12,101 bases of DNA, taken from Bacillota bacterium. Lineage in GTDB: Bacteria; Bacillota; Bacilli; Desulfuribacillales; Desulfuribacillaceae. The stretch's first letter is position 1. Each line of letters starts with the position of its first letter. The notes beneath the pieces are model-generated. The model worked only from the letters and a program-made list of their open reading frames with translations. It was not told the DNA's origin and did no database searches. The stretch lies in contig JAEWFW010000046.1 in NCBI GenBank assembly GCA_023388635.1, positions 1 to 12,101 on the forward strand. The letters run 5' to 3'. Of this stretch, positions 1 through 6,661 are shown one piece after another. A program made the position numbers and the translations under genes.

Positions 1-1
1 A

Positions 2-274
2 AATGTATCAACAGAAGGAGGCGAAACGATCATGACAATAGCAGAGCAATTGATTAAAGAAGGAATGGAAAAAGGACGACAAGAAGGAATAGAAAAAGGG
101 ATAGAAAAAGGACGGATCAATATCCTCGTAAAGCAGTTGACAAAAAAGCTGGGAGAATTGCCGTCACATATCGAGGGTCAGTTGCACAAAGCATCCCCGG
201 ATATCATAGACCGTCTTGCGGAAGACATCTTTGAAGTGGAGTCCTTGGCTGATGTTGAGAAGCTGTTGCGTTAG
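2..274 (+). CDS. Rpn-family recombination-promoting nuclease / PD-(D/E)XK transposase, C-terminal part (5' end outside window)
   Basis: The reading frame is open from the first bases of the window, so this is the end of a longer gene. The visible 90 residues run ...STEGGETI-MTIAEQLIKEG, then a charged stretch built on GIEKG/MEKG repeats (about window residues 19-36), then a helical tail ending in EKLLR. This layout, a TIAEQLI helix, an (I/M)EKG repeat and a short C-terminal domain, is characteristic of the Rpn/YhgA-like family, whose N-terminal PD-(D/E)XK nuclease domain would lie upstream and is not seen here. Known members are DNA nucleases linked to recombination and phage defence. An ATG at 32 has a strong ribosome binding site, so a separate 80-residue protein may also be made from within the gene. 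A stand-alone gene starting at 32 is the alternative reading. The family call is fairly safe; integrity of the full gene cannot be judged. Confidence 0.72.
   Translation, partial: NVSTEGGETIMTIAEQLIKEGMEKGRQEGIEKGIEKGRINILVKQLTKKLGELPSHIEGQLHKASPDIIDRLAEDIFEVESLADVEKLLR
16..34 (+). promoter_or_regulatory. Internal ribosome binding site and ATG inside the Rpn-family frame
   Basis: AGGAGG at 16-21 is followed after ten bases by an in-frame ATG at 32-34. It is as good a Shine-Dalgarno match as those of the real genes in this window, although the spacing is slightly long. The sequence also encodes TEGGE of the upstream frame, so the match could be partly a by-product of coding. In E. coli, Rpn genes are known to make a short C-terminal protein from an internal start that restrains the full-length nuclease; this site would fit that arrangement. 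Confidence 0.5.
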
Positions 275-299
275 AGTAAAGCAAACTACAAATAAAAAT

Positions 300-353
300 A
301 GGTACGAAGTATTGAACAGTTTGTTTTGACTGTCTAGTATTTCGTACCTTTTT
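300..353 (+). terminator. Long rho-independent terminator after the Rpn-family gene
   Basis: The arms 300-320 and 329-349 can pair over 21 positions with three G-U pairs and one mismatch, closing a loop of eight bases. The right arm runs into five T residues (349-353). The left arm is preceded by an A-rich stretch (AAATAAAAATA), so the hairpin could also stop transcription arriving from the other side. It separates the Rpn-family gene from cysE. Confidence 0.85.
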
Positions 354-447
354 CTATGCTCCAAAGCCTGTATTCATAGCTATCTGTATGTTAGGGCATT
401 TTTTCTATTACCTTACATATGGGTTGCCGACGGATTGACATTGTTTC

Positions 448-479
448 TATCTATATGTTACGTTTACTTCATATAGATA
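448..479. repeat. Perfect 10-base inverted repeat upstream of cysE
   Basis: TATCTATATG (448-457) is repeated in inverted orientation as CATATAGATA (470-479), with 12 bases between. A TTGACA hexamer lies just upstream (435-440), but no convincing -10 box sits 16-18 bases from it. A possible -10 (TATAGT) lies at 501-506. The repeat may be an operator for the cysE transcription unit or a weak leader hairpin; both are inferences. The rest of the spacer from 354 to 528 shows no gene, and none of the conserved elements of a T-box or other recognised riboswitch. Confidence 0.4.
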
Positions 480-528
480 CAAGTGGAGTTTTTGATATTA
501 TATAGTATGGATTATGGGGGATGGAGCG

Positions 529-1473
529 ATGAGTAAAGAATTTGAACAACAAATTAGTTCTTTGGTGTCGTCAATTGTTTGTAGCTGCAATGATAACAGA
601 CGCTCGTGGTTAAGTGATTTGAGTTACTTGCCCAACAAAAATTCCATTAATGAGAGTCTGGAGATGCTTTTGGAATTACTGTTTCCCGGTTATTTTGAGA
701 AGGAGCATGTTGATATACCGGCGCTTGAATATCATATCGGTACGCTACTGAGCAGGGTTCACAGAAAACTTAAAAAGCAGATCGGCTACGCGTTAAAACA
801 TCAGGCAAGTTCGACAGGGGCTTCGTTAGACAATACCGACGCACAGGCGGAAAAGATTATTTATACGTTTCTCAGTAAAATTCCTGAGTTGCGGGAAATA
901 CTTGCGACAGACGTGCAGGCAGCATTTGACGGTGACCCTGCTGCGGGAAGCAAAGATGAGATTATTTTCTGTTATCCAGGTATTTTTGCCATCAGTATAT
1001 ACCGTTTGGCACATGAATTACATCTTTTAGAGGTGCCGTTGATTCCACGAATTATGACGGAGTATGCTCATGGTCTTACGGGAATTGAGATTCATCCCGG
1101 TGCGACGATCGGTCGTCATTTCTTCATCGACCATGGTACAGGTGTCGTAATCGGGGAAACGACGGTAATCGGCGACCATGTGAAAATCTATCAGGGTGTC
1201 ACTTTAGGTGCGCTATCTACTCGGGGTGGACAAAAGCTGAAAGGTGTTAAACGCCATCCGACGCTGGAAGATGAGGTTACGGTTTATTCTAACGTATCGA
1301 TTCTCGGCGGCGAAACGGTAATTGGCAAAGGCGTTGTCATCGGAGGGAATGCGTTTATCACGCGGTCGATTCCTGCCGGAGCAAAAGTTAGCATGAAAAG
1401 CCCGGGGTTGATGATTAAAGGTGATGAAACAGAGGAATACATCGGGGAATATGTGCCTGACTGGGTGATATAA
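529..1473 (+). CDS. cysE: Serine O-acetyltransferase, EpsC-type
   Basis: Transfers the acetyl group of acetyl-CoA to L-serine, giving O-acetylserine for cysteine synthesis in the cytoplasm. The 314 residues begin with an alpha-helical domain (about 1-180) and end in a left-handed beta-helix of hexapeptide repeats (about 185-290). Typical family sequence is GIEIHPGATIG, DHGTGVVIGET (His202, matching the catalytic His of E. coli CysE), then KRHPTLEDE (His243). The acidic residue paired with the catalytic His is Glu (GIEIHP), where E. coli has Asp. The protein is longer than E. coli CysE (273 residues) and ends in an acidic tail, EYIGEYVPDWVI, as in the EpsC group. ATG 529 is chosen over ATG 514 because a GGGGGATGGAG purine run sits before 529, while 514 has none. 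The TetR gene starts 25 bases after the stop, so the two are probably co-transcribed. Confidence 0.93.
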   Translation: MSKEFEQQISSLVSSIVCSCNDNRRSWLSDLSYLPNKNSINESLEMLLELLFPGYFEKEHVDIPALEYHIGTLLSRVHRKLKKQIGYALKHQASSTGASLDNTDAQAEKIIYTFLSKIPELREILATDVQAAFDGDPAAGSKDEIIFCYPGIFAISIYRLAHELHLLEVPLIPRIMTEYAHGLTGIEIHPGATIGRHFFIDHGTGVVIGETTVIGDHVKIYQGVTLGALSTRGGQKLKGVKRHPTLEDEVTVYSNVSILGGETVIGKGVVIGGNAFITRSIPAGAKVSMKSPGLMIKGDETEEYIGEYVPDWVI

Positions 1474-1498
1474 ATGTAAATGTGGTGGTGAGGTTTAA

Positions 1499-2065
1499 TT
1501 GGAAGTAACAATACGCGATAGAATTTTTCATTCTGCGCAAAAGCTGTTTGTAGAAAAGGGGTACCACAATACTTCGGTACCTGATATCGTAAAAGATGCA
1601 GGGGTAAGTATAGGGGCTGTATACCATCATTATAAAGGGAAAGAAGATTTGGCTCGTTGTATTCATCTGCATGCGGTAGATGAATTTCTGCACAGATTCG
1701 ATCAATTAGTAAGTTGTAAGACAACTATAAAAGATAAAGTATTTGCTTATGTTGATATGATGTTTGTTTGGGCAGAAGAAGATCCAATTATGGTGGCGTA
1801 TTTGTTGTATGCGCGTCCTAGCGAAATTTTCGAAAAATGTATGACAGTATGTTCAGAAGAGGGACTGGCTGTTGTAAAAGAAATTATTGAAGAAGGAATG
1901 ATTACAGGACAACTTCGATCGATGGACCAATTAGTTGCAGCCGCAACTATATCGGGAATATTGATTCGCATGATCGAAATGAGAAGAGACGGTATGTTGG
2001 AAGCATCGCTAACATCGATGAGTGAAGAGGTTGCAGAAACGATTTGGATTGCCATTAGAAAGTAA
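1499..2065 (+). CDS. TetR/AcrR-family transcriptional regulator
   Basis: A 188-residue DNA-binding repressor. The N-terminal helix-turn-helix is clear: AQKLFVEKGYHNTSV (residues 13-27), DIVKDAGVSIGAVYHHYKGK with recognition helix near 37-46, then KEDL. The remainder is an all-helical ligand-binding and dimerisation domain without a recognisable ligand signature. The start is a TTG directly after an in-frame TAA, with GGTGGTGAGG five bases upstream; no usable ATG lies near. It follows cysE by 25 bases and ends in its own terminator. The next gene downstream carries a 16-base palindrome of TetR type over its transcription start, so that oxidoreductase is the likely target. The palindrome resembles the operator of Bacillus FadR, hinting at an acyl-CoA or organic-acid effector. 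No copy of the site was seen before this gene, so autoregulation is not evident. Confidence 0.9.
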   Translation: MEVTIRDRIFHSAQKLFVEKGYHNTSVPDIVKDAGVSIGAVYHHYKGKEDLARCIHLHAVDEFLHRFDQLVSCKTTIKDKVFAYVDMMFVWAEEDPIMVAYLLYARPSEIFEKCMTVCSEEGLAVVKEIIEEGMITGQLRSMDQLVAAATISGILIRMIEMRRDGMLEASLTSMSEEVAETIWIAIRK

Positions 2066-2090
2066 AGGGGCTGCTTGCGGCCTCTTTTTT
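2066..2090 (+). terminator. Rho-independent terminator after the TetR gene
   Basis: AGGGGCT (2066-2072) pairs with GGCCTCT (2079-2085), with two G-U pairs and a six-base loop, and runs into TTTTTT (2085-2090). It begins one base after the TetR stop codon and ends the cysE-tetR unit before the promoter of the oxidoreductase. Confidence 0.8.
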
Positions 2091-2116
2091 ATTTTCAGAT
2101 ATGCTTTTACATTTAA

Positions 2117-2136
2117 TTGTGAAATGGCTTTCATAA
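2117..2136. promoter_or_regulatory. Palindrome resembling a cre (CcpA) site upstream of the oxidoreductase promoter
   Basis: TTGTGAAA-TGGC-TTTCATAA is an 8-4-8 inverted repeat with one mismatched pair. Its core TGAAATGGCTTTCA (2120-2133) agrees with the degenerate catabolite-responsive element pattern TGWNANCGNTNWCA at all but one fixed position (G in place of C in the central CG). It lies 25 bases upstream of the -35 box, a place suited to an activator or an upstream repressor. A Rex site was considered, but the half-site spacing is wrong. The binding protein is an inference. Confidence 0.38.
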
Positions 2137-2161
2137 ATTTTCATTTTAAAAAGGATTTATA

Positions 2162-2190
2162 TTGACTTTGTAAATAAGCGATATTATAAT
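2162..2190 (+). promoter_or_regulatory. SigA-type promoter of the FAD/Fe-S oxidoreductase gene
   Basis: TTGACT (2162-2167) and TATAAT (2185-2190) are separated by 17 bases, an almost ideal housekeeping promoter. The upstream bases are A/T-rich, as in an UP element. Transcription should begin near 2196-2198, which places the in-frame ATG at 2202 almost at the RNA 5' end without a ribosome binding site and argues for the GTG start at 2262. Confidence 0.85.
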
Positions 2191-2199
2191 AAAATTACA

Positions 2200-2215
2200 G
2201 AATGAATATTCGTTC
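2200..2215. promoter_or_regulatory. Probable TetR-family operator (FadR-like palindrome)
   Basis: GAATGAATATTCGTTC is a 16-base palindrome with a single mismatched pair, starting ten bases after the -10 box and so covering the first transcribed bases. From memory, the Bacillus subtilis FadR (YsiA) operator is TGAATGAMTANTCATTCA; this site agrees with its core at all positions but one. A bound repressor would block promoter clearance. The TetR gene just upstream is the natural candidate. The right half TTCGTTC is also repeated inverted as GAACGAA at 2229-2235, which could make a leader hairpin or a second half-site. Confidence 0.68.
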
Positions 2216-2261
2216 GGTGATTTTGAGAGAACGAAAAAAAATTATGAAAGGGAGATGTACT

Positions 2262-4976
2262 GTGAAAAGTAATATGTCAAAAGCACAGCTCAATCGCTTG
2301 AGTATGCTGTTTCAAGATCGTCTGCGCTCCGATAAAATTGAGCGTATTGTCTATTCACACGACATGAGCATTATGCCAAAGCAGATCAAAGATATGATTA
2401 ACAGCATGCCGGATGCCATCGTACAACCGATAAACACGGATGAGGTTGTATCACTAGCTCAGTTTGCGATCCAAGAGAAGATTCCGCTCGTACCAAGAGG
2501 AGCCGCGAGTGCTGGGTATGGCGGTGGGGTTCCTGCAAAAGCAGGAATTGTCGTTGATTTTGTCAGAATGAAAGATATTATTTCTGTCAATAAGGAAGAA
2601 ATGACCGTAGAGGTAGAACCCGGAGTTGTGTGGGAGAAACTAGAAAATTATTTAAATAAAGAAGGATTCGCGCTGTTATCGTATCCTTCTAGTGCGAAAA
2701 GTGCGACGGTTGCCGGTTGGATTGCCCAGGGTGGCAATGGTTACGGTGGATATATGTATGGTGATTGCCGTAACAGTGTGGTATCAGTTGATTTGGTCCA
2801 GCCTAACGGAGAGATTAAAAGGTATGATGGAGAAGAGTTAGATCATGTATATGGTCTTTGTGGGATTACCGGGATGATTATCAAGGCGACTTTGAAAATT
2901 CGTCCTCAGACAGACAATCAAACGAGTTTGATTCAATTTGACCAATTGGCAGATGCGGCAGACTTTTTAATAGCATTATCCACTAAAAGTTTTCCAGTCT
3001 GGAATGCGGGATTTTCAACACCCGCGTATGTGGACTTAAAGCAAAGGGCTTCGGAACATGATATTCTTCCTGCCAATAAATATTATATACTTCTCGTATA
3101 TGCAAATACTGTGGCGAAAGTAGTTCAAAAGGGATTAGCGGATTTATTGATTGCTCATAGAGGAAAGGTCATGCCACAAGCAACGGCAGATGAAGAATGG
3201 GAAGACCGCTTCTATCCAATGCGTTTTAAAAAGCTGGGACCGACAACAGTTGCTAGTGAAGTAATTCTGCCAATCAAAGAATTGAGTCGTTTTGTCGATA
3301 CAGTGGAGAAGCGATATAAAGGAAAATTTGCGTTGGAAGGTACAATGGTAGGTCGAGAGCATATGTCGATTTTAGGCTTTATGCTGGCTGATGAACGCAA
3401 GTTAGGTTTCCCGTTAGCCTTTGCATCTTCTTTAGATGTGGTGAAACAGGCGGAAAACAGCGGTGGACGCGTATTTACGTTAGGGCTGTATTTTGCGGAT
3501 TATGCAGAAAAGGTATACGGTCGCAAAAGATTGGAAGAATTATGGGAATTCAAGCAGCAGATAGACCCGCAAAGGATTATGAATCCGGGCAAAGTAATAC
3601 CGCCTTCCCTAGATAAAGAGTTTCCGGCAAAAATGCTTTTAGCTGCAACAAAGCTTGCCAACGCGGGCAGCGGTCTCATTGGTATGACAGGACGTTTGTT
3701 GTTAGATTGGCAAGGAAGCAGCTTTTCTTCTCCACTCAATGAGCAGATGACGGAAGATGCGCTTGCCTGTGCATTGTGCGGTTATTGTCGGGATGTTTGT
3801 GCTGTATTTGAAACAAGTCCATGGGAAAGTAATTCGGCTAGGGGAAAATATTTTCTTCTAACTCAATACATTCAAGGAAGGCTTACAATGGACGAAGAAA
3901 TGGGCAAAGCAATATTTCCGTGTACAACGTGTAAGCGATGTGATACGGTATGCCAAGTAAAATCGGAAAATGCACAAAATTGGATGGCATTGCGCAACGA
4001 TATTAACCGCAATCAGCTGCATAATACTGGTTTAGAGATTATACGCAATAATGTGCTAACGTCAGGAAATTTCTGGGGAGTAGAGAGTAAAGATCGCTTG
4101 GATTGGTTAGATGTTCCTACGGATAAAGAGGCTAAGATCGCCTATTGGTCCGGTTGTTGGGCAGGAACAATCACTGATAATATGGCACAGAATTTCACCC
4201 ATATTTTAGATCATATAAATATTCCTTTTAACCATTACGGTGAAGATGAAAGATGCTGTGGATTATATTTGTATTTGGGTGGATATAAAGAAGATTTCTA
4301 TCAGAAAGTGCGTAGGAATGTGGAACTGTTTAATGAGTCAAAGGCAGAAACGATACTTTTCTCATGCCCAGGCTGTTACGCAACTTTTTCTGAAATTTAC
4401 CCTCATGTTGCTAAGGAATTAGGTCTTTCGTATAATGTGGAGTTCAAGCATATTATCGTATATTTGAGTGAGCTTATTGCAAAAGGAGACATCCAATTTA
4501 AGAAGCCGTTCGCTCATACAGTGACCTATCATGATGCTTGCCATACAGGTCGCTGGTTTGGACATTATGAAGAGCCGCGCGCAGTTATCAACGCGATTCC
4601 CGACATCGAACTGCGGGAGATGGAGCATATAAAAGAGGATGGTCTGTGTTGCGGATTGGTTTCATCCTTCGATTCTTTGGAGGTCGTGGCAAACAGCGGA
4701 ATAAAGCGCATAGAAGAAGCTGAAAATACAGGCGCTGAATATTTAGTCACTAGCTGCGCCGGATGCGGTGCGCAATTCCATTCTGCCTGCAAGGCAATGG
4801 GCAAAGACATACAGCAGCTTGATCTGGCAGAATTAGTTGCGAGAGCACTTGATCTTCCGGTCAAAGATCAGTCAGATAAAATAGTAGCATTTATGAACCA
4901 GGCAGTAGAATTATTAAAAGACAGTAAAGTAGTTCCTACGGTTATTCCTCCACTACGTAAAAGTAAAACTGTATAG
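2262..4976 (+). CDS. FAD-linked oxidase / Fe-S / CCG-domain fusion (GlcD-GlpC type), putative 2-hydroxyacid dehydrogenase
   Basis: A 904-residue cytoplasmic flavo-iron-sulfur protein; no signal peptide or membrane span is seen. Order of parts: FAD-binding PCMH domain (about 50-225, with PLVPRGAASAGYGGG and a glycine-rich GGNGYGGYMYGD); FAD-linked oxidase C-terminal domain (about 235-450, ending RIMNPGKVIPP); two [4Fe-4S] motifs, CALCGYCRDVC (near 502-512) and CTTCKRCDTVC (near 555-565); and two CCG domains, with CCG and CPGC near 664 and 700, and CCG and CAGC near 794 and 830. The CCG pair is the cysteine-rich module of GlpC, LutA and heterodisulfide reductase subunits. Fusions of this kind include D-lactate, glycolate and D-2-hydroxyglutarate dehydrogenases; the substrate cannot be read from sequence. 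Electrons would leave through the Fe-S part to an ETF, a quinone or a thiol partner. GTG 2262 is chosen because AAAGGGAG lies seven bases before it and the upstream ATGs have none. Probably repressed by the adjacent TetR protein. Confidence 0.88.
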   Translation: MKSNMSKAQLNRLSMLFQDRLRSDKIERIVYSHDMSIMPKQIKDMINSMPDAIVQPINTDEVVSLAQFAIQEKIPLVPRGAASAGYGGGVPAKAGIVVDFVRMKDIISVNKEEMTVEVEPGVVWEKLENYLNKEGFALLSYPSSAKSATVAGWIAQGGNGYGGYMYGDCRNSVVSVDLVQPNGEIKRYDGEELDHVYGLCGITGMIIKATLKIRPQTDNQTSLIQFDQLADAADFLIALSTKSFPVWNAGFSTPAYVDLKQRASEHDILPANKYYILLVYANTVAKVVQKGLADLLIAHRGKVMPQATADEEWEDRFYPMRFKKLGPTTVASEVILPIKELSRFVDTVEKRYKGKFALEGTMVGREHMSILGFMLADERKLGFPLAFASSLDVVKQAENSGGRVFTLGLYFADYAEKVYGRKRLEELWEFKQQIDPQRIMNPGKVIPPSLDKEFPAKMLLAATKLANAGSGLIGMTGRLLLDWQGSSFSSPLNEQMTEDALACALCGYCRDVCAVFETSPWESNSARGKYFLLTQYIQGRLTMDEEMGKAIFPCTTCKRCDTVCQVKSENAQNWMALRNDINRNQLHNTGLEIIRNNVLTSGNFWGVESKDRLDWLDVPTDKEAKIAYWSGCWAGTITDNMAQNFTHILDHINIPFNHYGEDERCCGLYLYLGGYKEDFYQKVRRNVELFNESKAETILFSCPGCYATFSEIYPHVAKELGLSYNVEFKHIIVYLSELIAKGDIQFKKPFAHTVTYHDACHTGRWFGHYEEPRAVINAIPDIELREMEHIKEDGLCCGLVSSFDSLEVVANSGIKRIEEAENTGAEYLVTSCAGCGAQFHSACKAMGKDIQQLDLAELVARALDLPVKDQSDKIVAFMNQAVELLKDSKVVPTVIPPLRKSKTV

Positions 4977-5003
4977 ATATTATAGAAAACTAGACTTTAT
5001 TAT

Positions 5004-5035
5004 GCCATCGCATACCTTGAATGCGATGGTCTTTT
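5004..5035 (+). terminator. Rho-independent terminator after the oxidoreductase gene
   Basis: GCCATCGCAT (5004-5013) pairs with ATGCGATGGT (5021-5030) across a seven-base loop: nine Watson-Crick pairs and one G-U pair. CTTTTATT follows. It begins 27 bases after the stop codon and isolates the oxidoreductase unit from tig. Confidence 0.85.
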
Positions 5036-5177
5036 ATTCAAATGATATGCTCTTGAATTAGGTAGATAAGATGAATTATACGTGGTGGTTCAAGTTTGAT
5101 GTGTGCTTTTAGCTCCACTTGAATATGATATAAAAAGATTGGTTACAATGTAGGCTATGTACGTAGCACCATTTTAT
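5036..5177. other. Non-coding spacer between the oxidoreductase terminator and the tig promoter
   Basis: Part of a 301-base stretch without a gene. It holds a 7-base inverted repeat (TTCAAGT and ACTTGAA about 20 bases apart, between 5089 and 5124) and a 14-base near-palindrome GCTATGTACGTAGC (5154-5167) just ahead of the tig -35 box. A weak second promoter (TTGAAT at 5119-5124, TACAAT at 5144-5149, spacing 19) is possible. No CIRCE or CtsR heat-shock operator is visible. Confidence 0.4.
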
Positions 5178-5205
5178 TTGAAAAAGAAAAGCGTTATGTT
5201 ATAAT
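5178..5205 (+). promoter_or_regulatory. SigA-type promoter of tig (tig-clpP-clpX unit)
   Basis: TTGAAA (5178-5183) and TATAAT (5200-5205) are separated by 16 bases. Transcription would start near 5212, leaving a leader of about 65 bases that ends in AAGGAGG (5260-5266) eleven bases before the tig ATG. Confidence 0.75.
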
Positions 5206-5277
5206 GTAGTGGTTATATTTGCAGTTTAATACATACGGATGTAATCTGGGAGTAACTTTAAGGAGGATTTTATTAAA

Positions 5278-6576
5278 ATGAGTGTTAAATGGGAGAAAGT
5301 TGGGACTAACAAAGTAAAATTAGAGATCGAAGCGAGCGCAGAAGTTGTCAATAGAGGGCTGGATATTGCATTTAAAAAGGTTGCTAAGGATGTAAATGTA
5401 CCGGGATTTCGTAAGGGAAAAGTGCCGCGCGCAATTTTTGAGCAAAGATTTGGCGTAGAGGCGCTGTTTAACGATGCTCTTGACCAAATTTTACCTGAGG
5501 TATATGAGGATGCGATTGCAGAAGCAGGAATTGAGCCTGTCGGTAGACCGGATATTGAAATAGAAGAAATGGGAAAAGACAAGCCGTTACGTTTGAATAT
5601 CACTGTAGACGTAAAGCCTGAGGTCGTTTTAGGTGAATATAAAGGCATGGAATTAAAAGTAGAGCGCAAATTCGAAGTGCTAGACGACGAGATTGAGATG
5701 GAAGTTGATATGTACCGCGAGCGCAGTGCGCAATTGGAAGTGATTGAGGACGGAGAAGTTGAATTTGGTGATTTCACAAAGATCGACTTCGAAGGCTTTA
5801 AAGACGGTGTTCCGTTTGAAGGCGGTAAAGGCGAAGATTATCCTTTGGAAATCGGTTCCGGAAGCTTTATTCACGGATTTGAAAAGCAAATGGAAGGCAT
5901 GAAAGTTGGCGAAGAAAAAGAAATTGATGTCACATTCCCAGAAGAATATCATGCAGCAGAATTAGCCGGAGCGCCCGTCACTTTTAAAGTGAAGGTCAAT
6001 GAAATTAAGCGCAAAAACATTCCGGAAGCGGACGACGAGCTTGCGAAAGATGTCAGTGAATTTGAGACATTAAAAGAATTAGAGCAAGACATTGCTGAAA
6101 AGCTCAAAGAAAAAAAGGCTAGGGAAGAACAGGAATATAAGCGCGAATTAGCGGTTATGAAAGCGGTAGAGAATTCTCCTGTCGATATTCCTGAATCAAT
6201 GATCGATACAGAAGTTAAGAACATGGTCGAAGATTTCAGCAGACGTTTGCAGCAGCAAGGAATGAACATGGATCTATACATGCAGTATACTGGACAAAGC
6301 ATGGAGGAATTTGAAGCGCAATGCAAAGGCGATGCAGATAAACGTGTACGCAGTCAGTTAATCCTCGAAGCCGTTGTCAAAGCAGAAAATATTCAGGTTG
6401 AAGAAACGGATGTCGAAGCGGAAATTGCAGCGATTTCGGAAATGTATAAGAGACAGCCGGATGAAGTTAAAGCCATGCTTGAGGCACAAGGCAACATGGA
6501 TGCTGTAAGAAATGAGTTGTCAATGCGTAAAGCGGTAGACTTCCTGGTAGAAAAAAGCACATATATTGAGGAGTAA
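5278..6576 (+). CDS. tig: Trigger factor, ribosome-associated chaperone and peptidyl-prolyl isomerase
   Basis: Binds the ribosome at the exit tunnel and shelters nascent chains. Full length at 432 residues, as in E. coli. The N-terminal ribosome-binding domain carries the signature GFRKGKVPR at residues 43-51, giving Phe44-Arg45-Lys46 exactly as in E. coli. The FKBP-type PPIase domain spans about 163-245 (FTKIDFEGFKDGVPFEGG, IGSGSFIHGFEKQMEGMK, VTFPEEYHAAELAG). The C-terminal part is a charged helical chaperone arm with EEQEYKRELAVMKAVENSPVDIP, the usual start of that domain. Start ATG is supported by AAGGAGG and by agreement with family N-termini. clpP follows after 85 bases and clpX after that, the conserved quality-control order of many bacteria; a promoter stands upstream. 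Confidence 0.97.
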   Translation: MSVKWEKVGTNKVKLEIEASAEVVNRGLDIAFKKVAKDVNVPGFRKGKVPRAIFEQRFGVEALFNDALDQILPEVYEDAIAEAGIEPVGRPDIEIEEMGKDKPLRLNITVDVKPEVVLGEYKGMELKVERKFEVLDDEIEMEVDMYRERSAQLEVIEDGEVEFGDFTKIDFEGFKDGVPFEGGKGEDYPLEIGSGSFIHGFEKQMEGMKVGEEKEIDVTFPEEYHAAELAGAPVTFKVKVNEIKRKNIPEADDELAKDVSEFETLKELEQDIAEKLKEKKAREEQEYKRELAVMKAVENSPVDIPESMIDTEVKNMVEDFSRRLQQQGMNMDLYMQYTGQSMEEFEAQCKGDADKRVRSQLILEAVVKAENIQVEETDVEAEIAAISEMYKRQPDEVKAMLEAQGNMDAVRNELSMRKAVDFLVEKSTYIEE

Positions 6577-6600
6577 TTTTTGATTATGTAGTAAAATATA

Positions 6601-6638
6601 AATATTCACATTAACATTGAGACTCACAATGTGATATT
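6601..6638. repeat. Imperfect inverted repeat in the tig-clpP spacer
   Basis: AATAT-T-CACATT (6601-6612) pairs with AATGTG-ATATT (6628-6638), 11 base pairs with one bulged T and a 15-base loop. The right arm can instead pair with ACATTG at 6614-6619 (CAATGT at 6627-6632), so two mutually exclusive hairpins are possible. There is no T-run after it, so it is not a standard terminator. It ends about 10 bases before the clpP ribosome binding site (AGGAGGG) and could be an mRNA-processing or operator element. Confidence 0.4.
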
Positions 6639-6661
6639 TAGTGTATTAGGAGGGATTAACA

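Noticed and set aside
514..528. cysE start at ATG 514
   Set aside because: No ribosome binding site precedes it; the G-rich run that would serve as one lies after it and fits ATG 529.
354..528. T-box or other riboswitch before cysE
   Set aside because: No conserved T-box core, specifier stem or antiterminator/terminator pair; only the inverted repeat at 448-479.
2117..2136. Rex redox-sensor site
   Set aside because: The half-sites resemble TTGTGAAA, but the gap is four bases where Rex sites have two between eight-base arms, and the right half is TTTCATAA. A cre-like reading fits somewhat better.
2202..2261. Longer 924-residue version of the oxidoreductase starting at ATG 2202
   Set aside because: This ATG lies inside the predicted operator, about five bases after the expected transcription start, and has no ribosome binding site. 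GTG 2262 has AAAGGGAG at good spacing.
5036..5277. CIRCE or CtsR operator before tig-clpP-clpX
   Set aside because: Neither the TTAGCACTC/GAGTGCTAA palindrome nor the GGTCAAA heptad repeat is present.
5226..5777. 183-residue serine-rich minus-strand frame within tig
   Set aside because: Low-complexity shadow of the acidic/lysine-rich tig coding sequence; tig itself is unmistakable.
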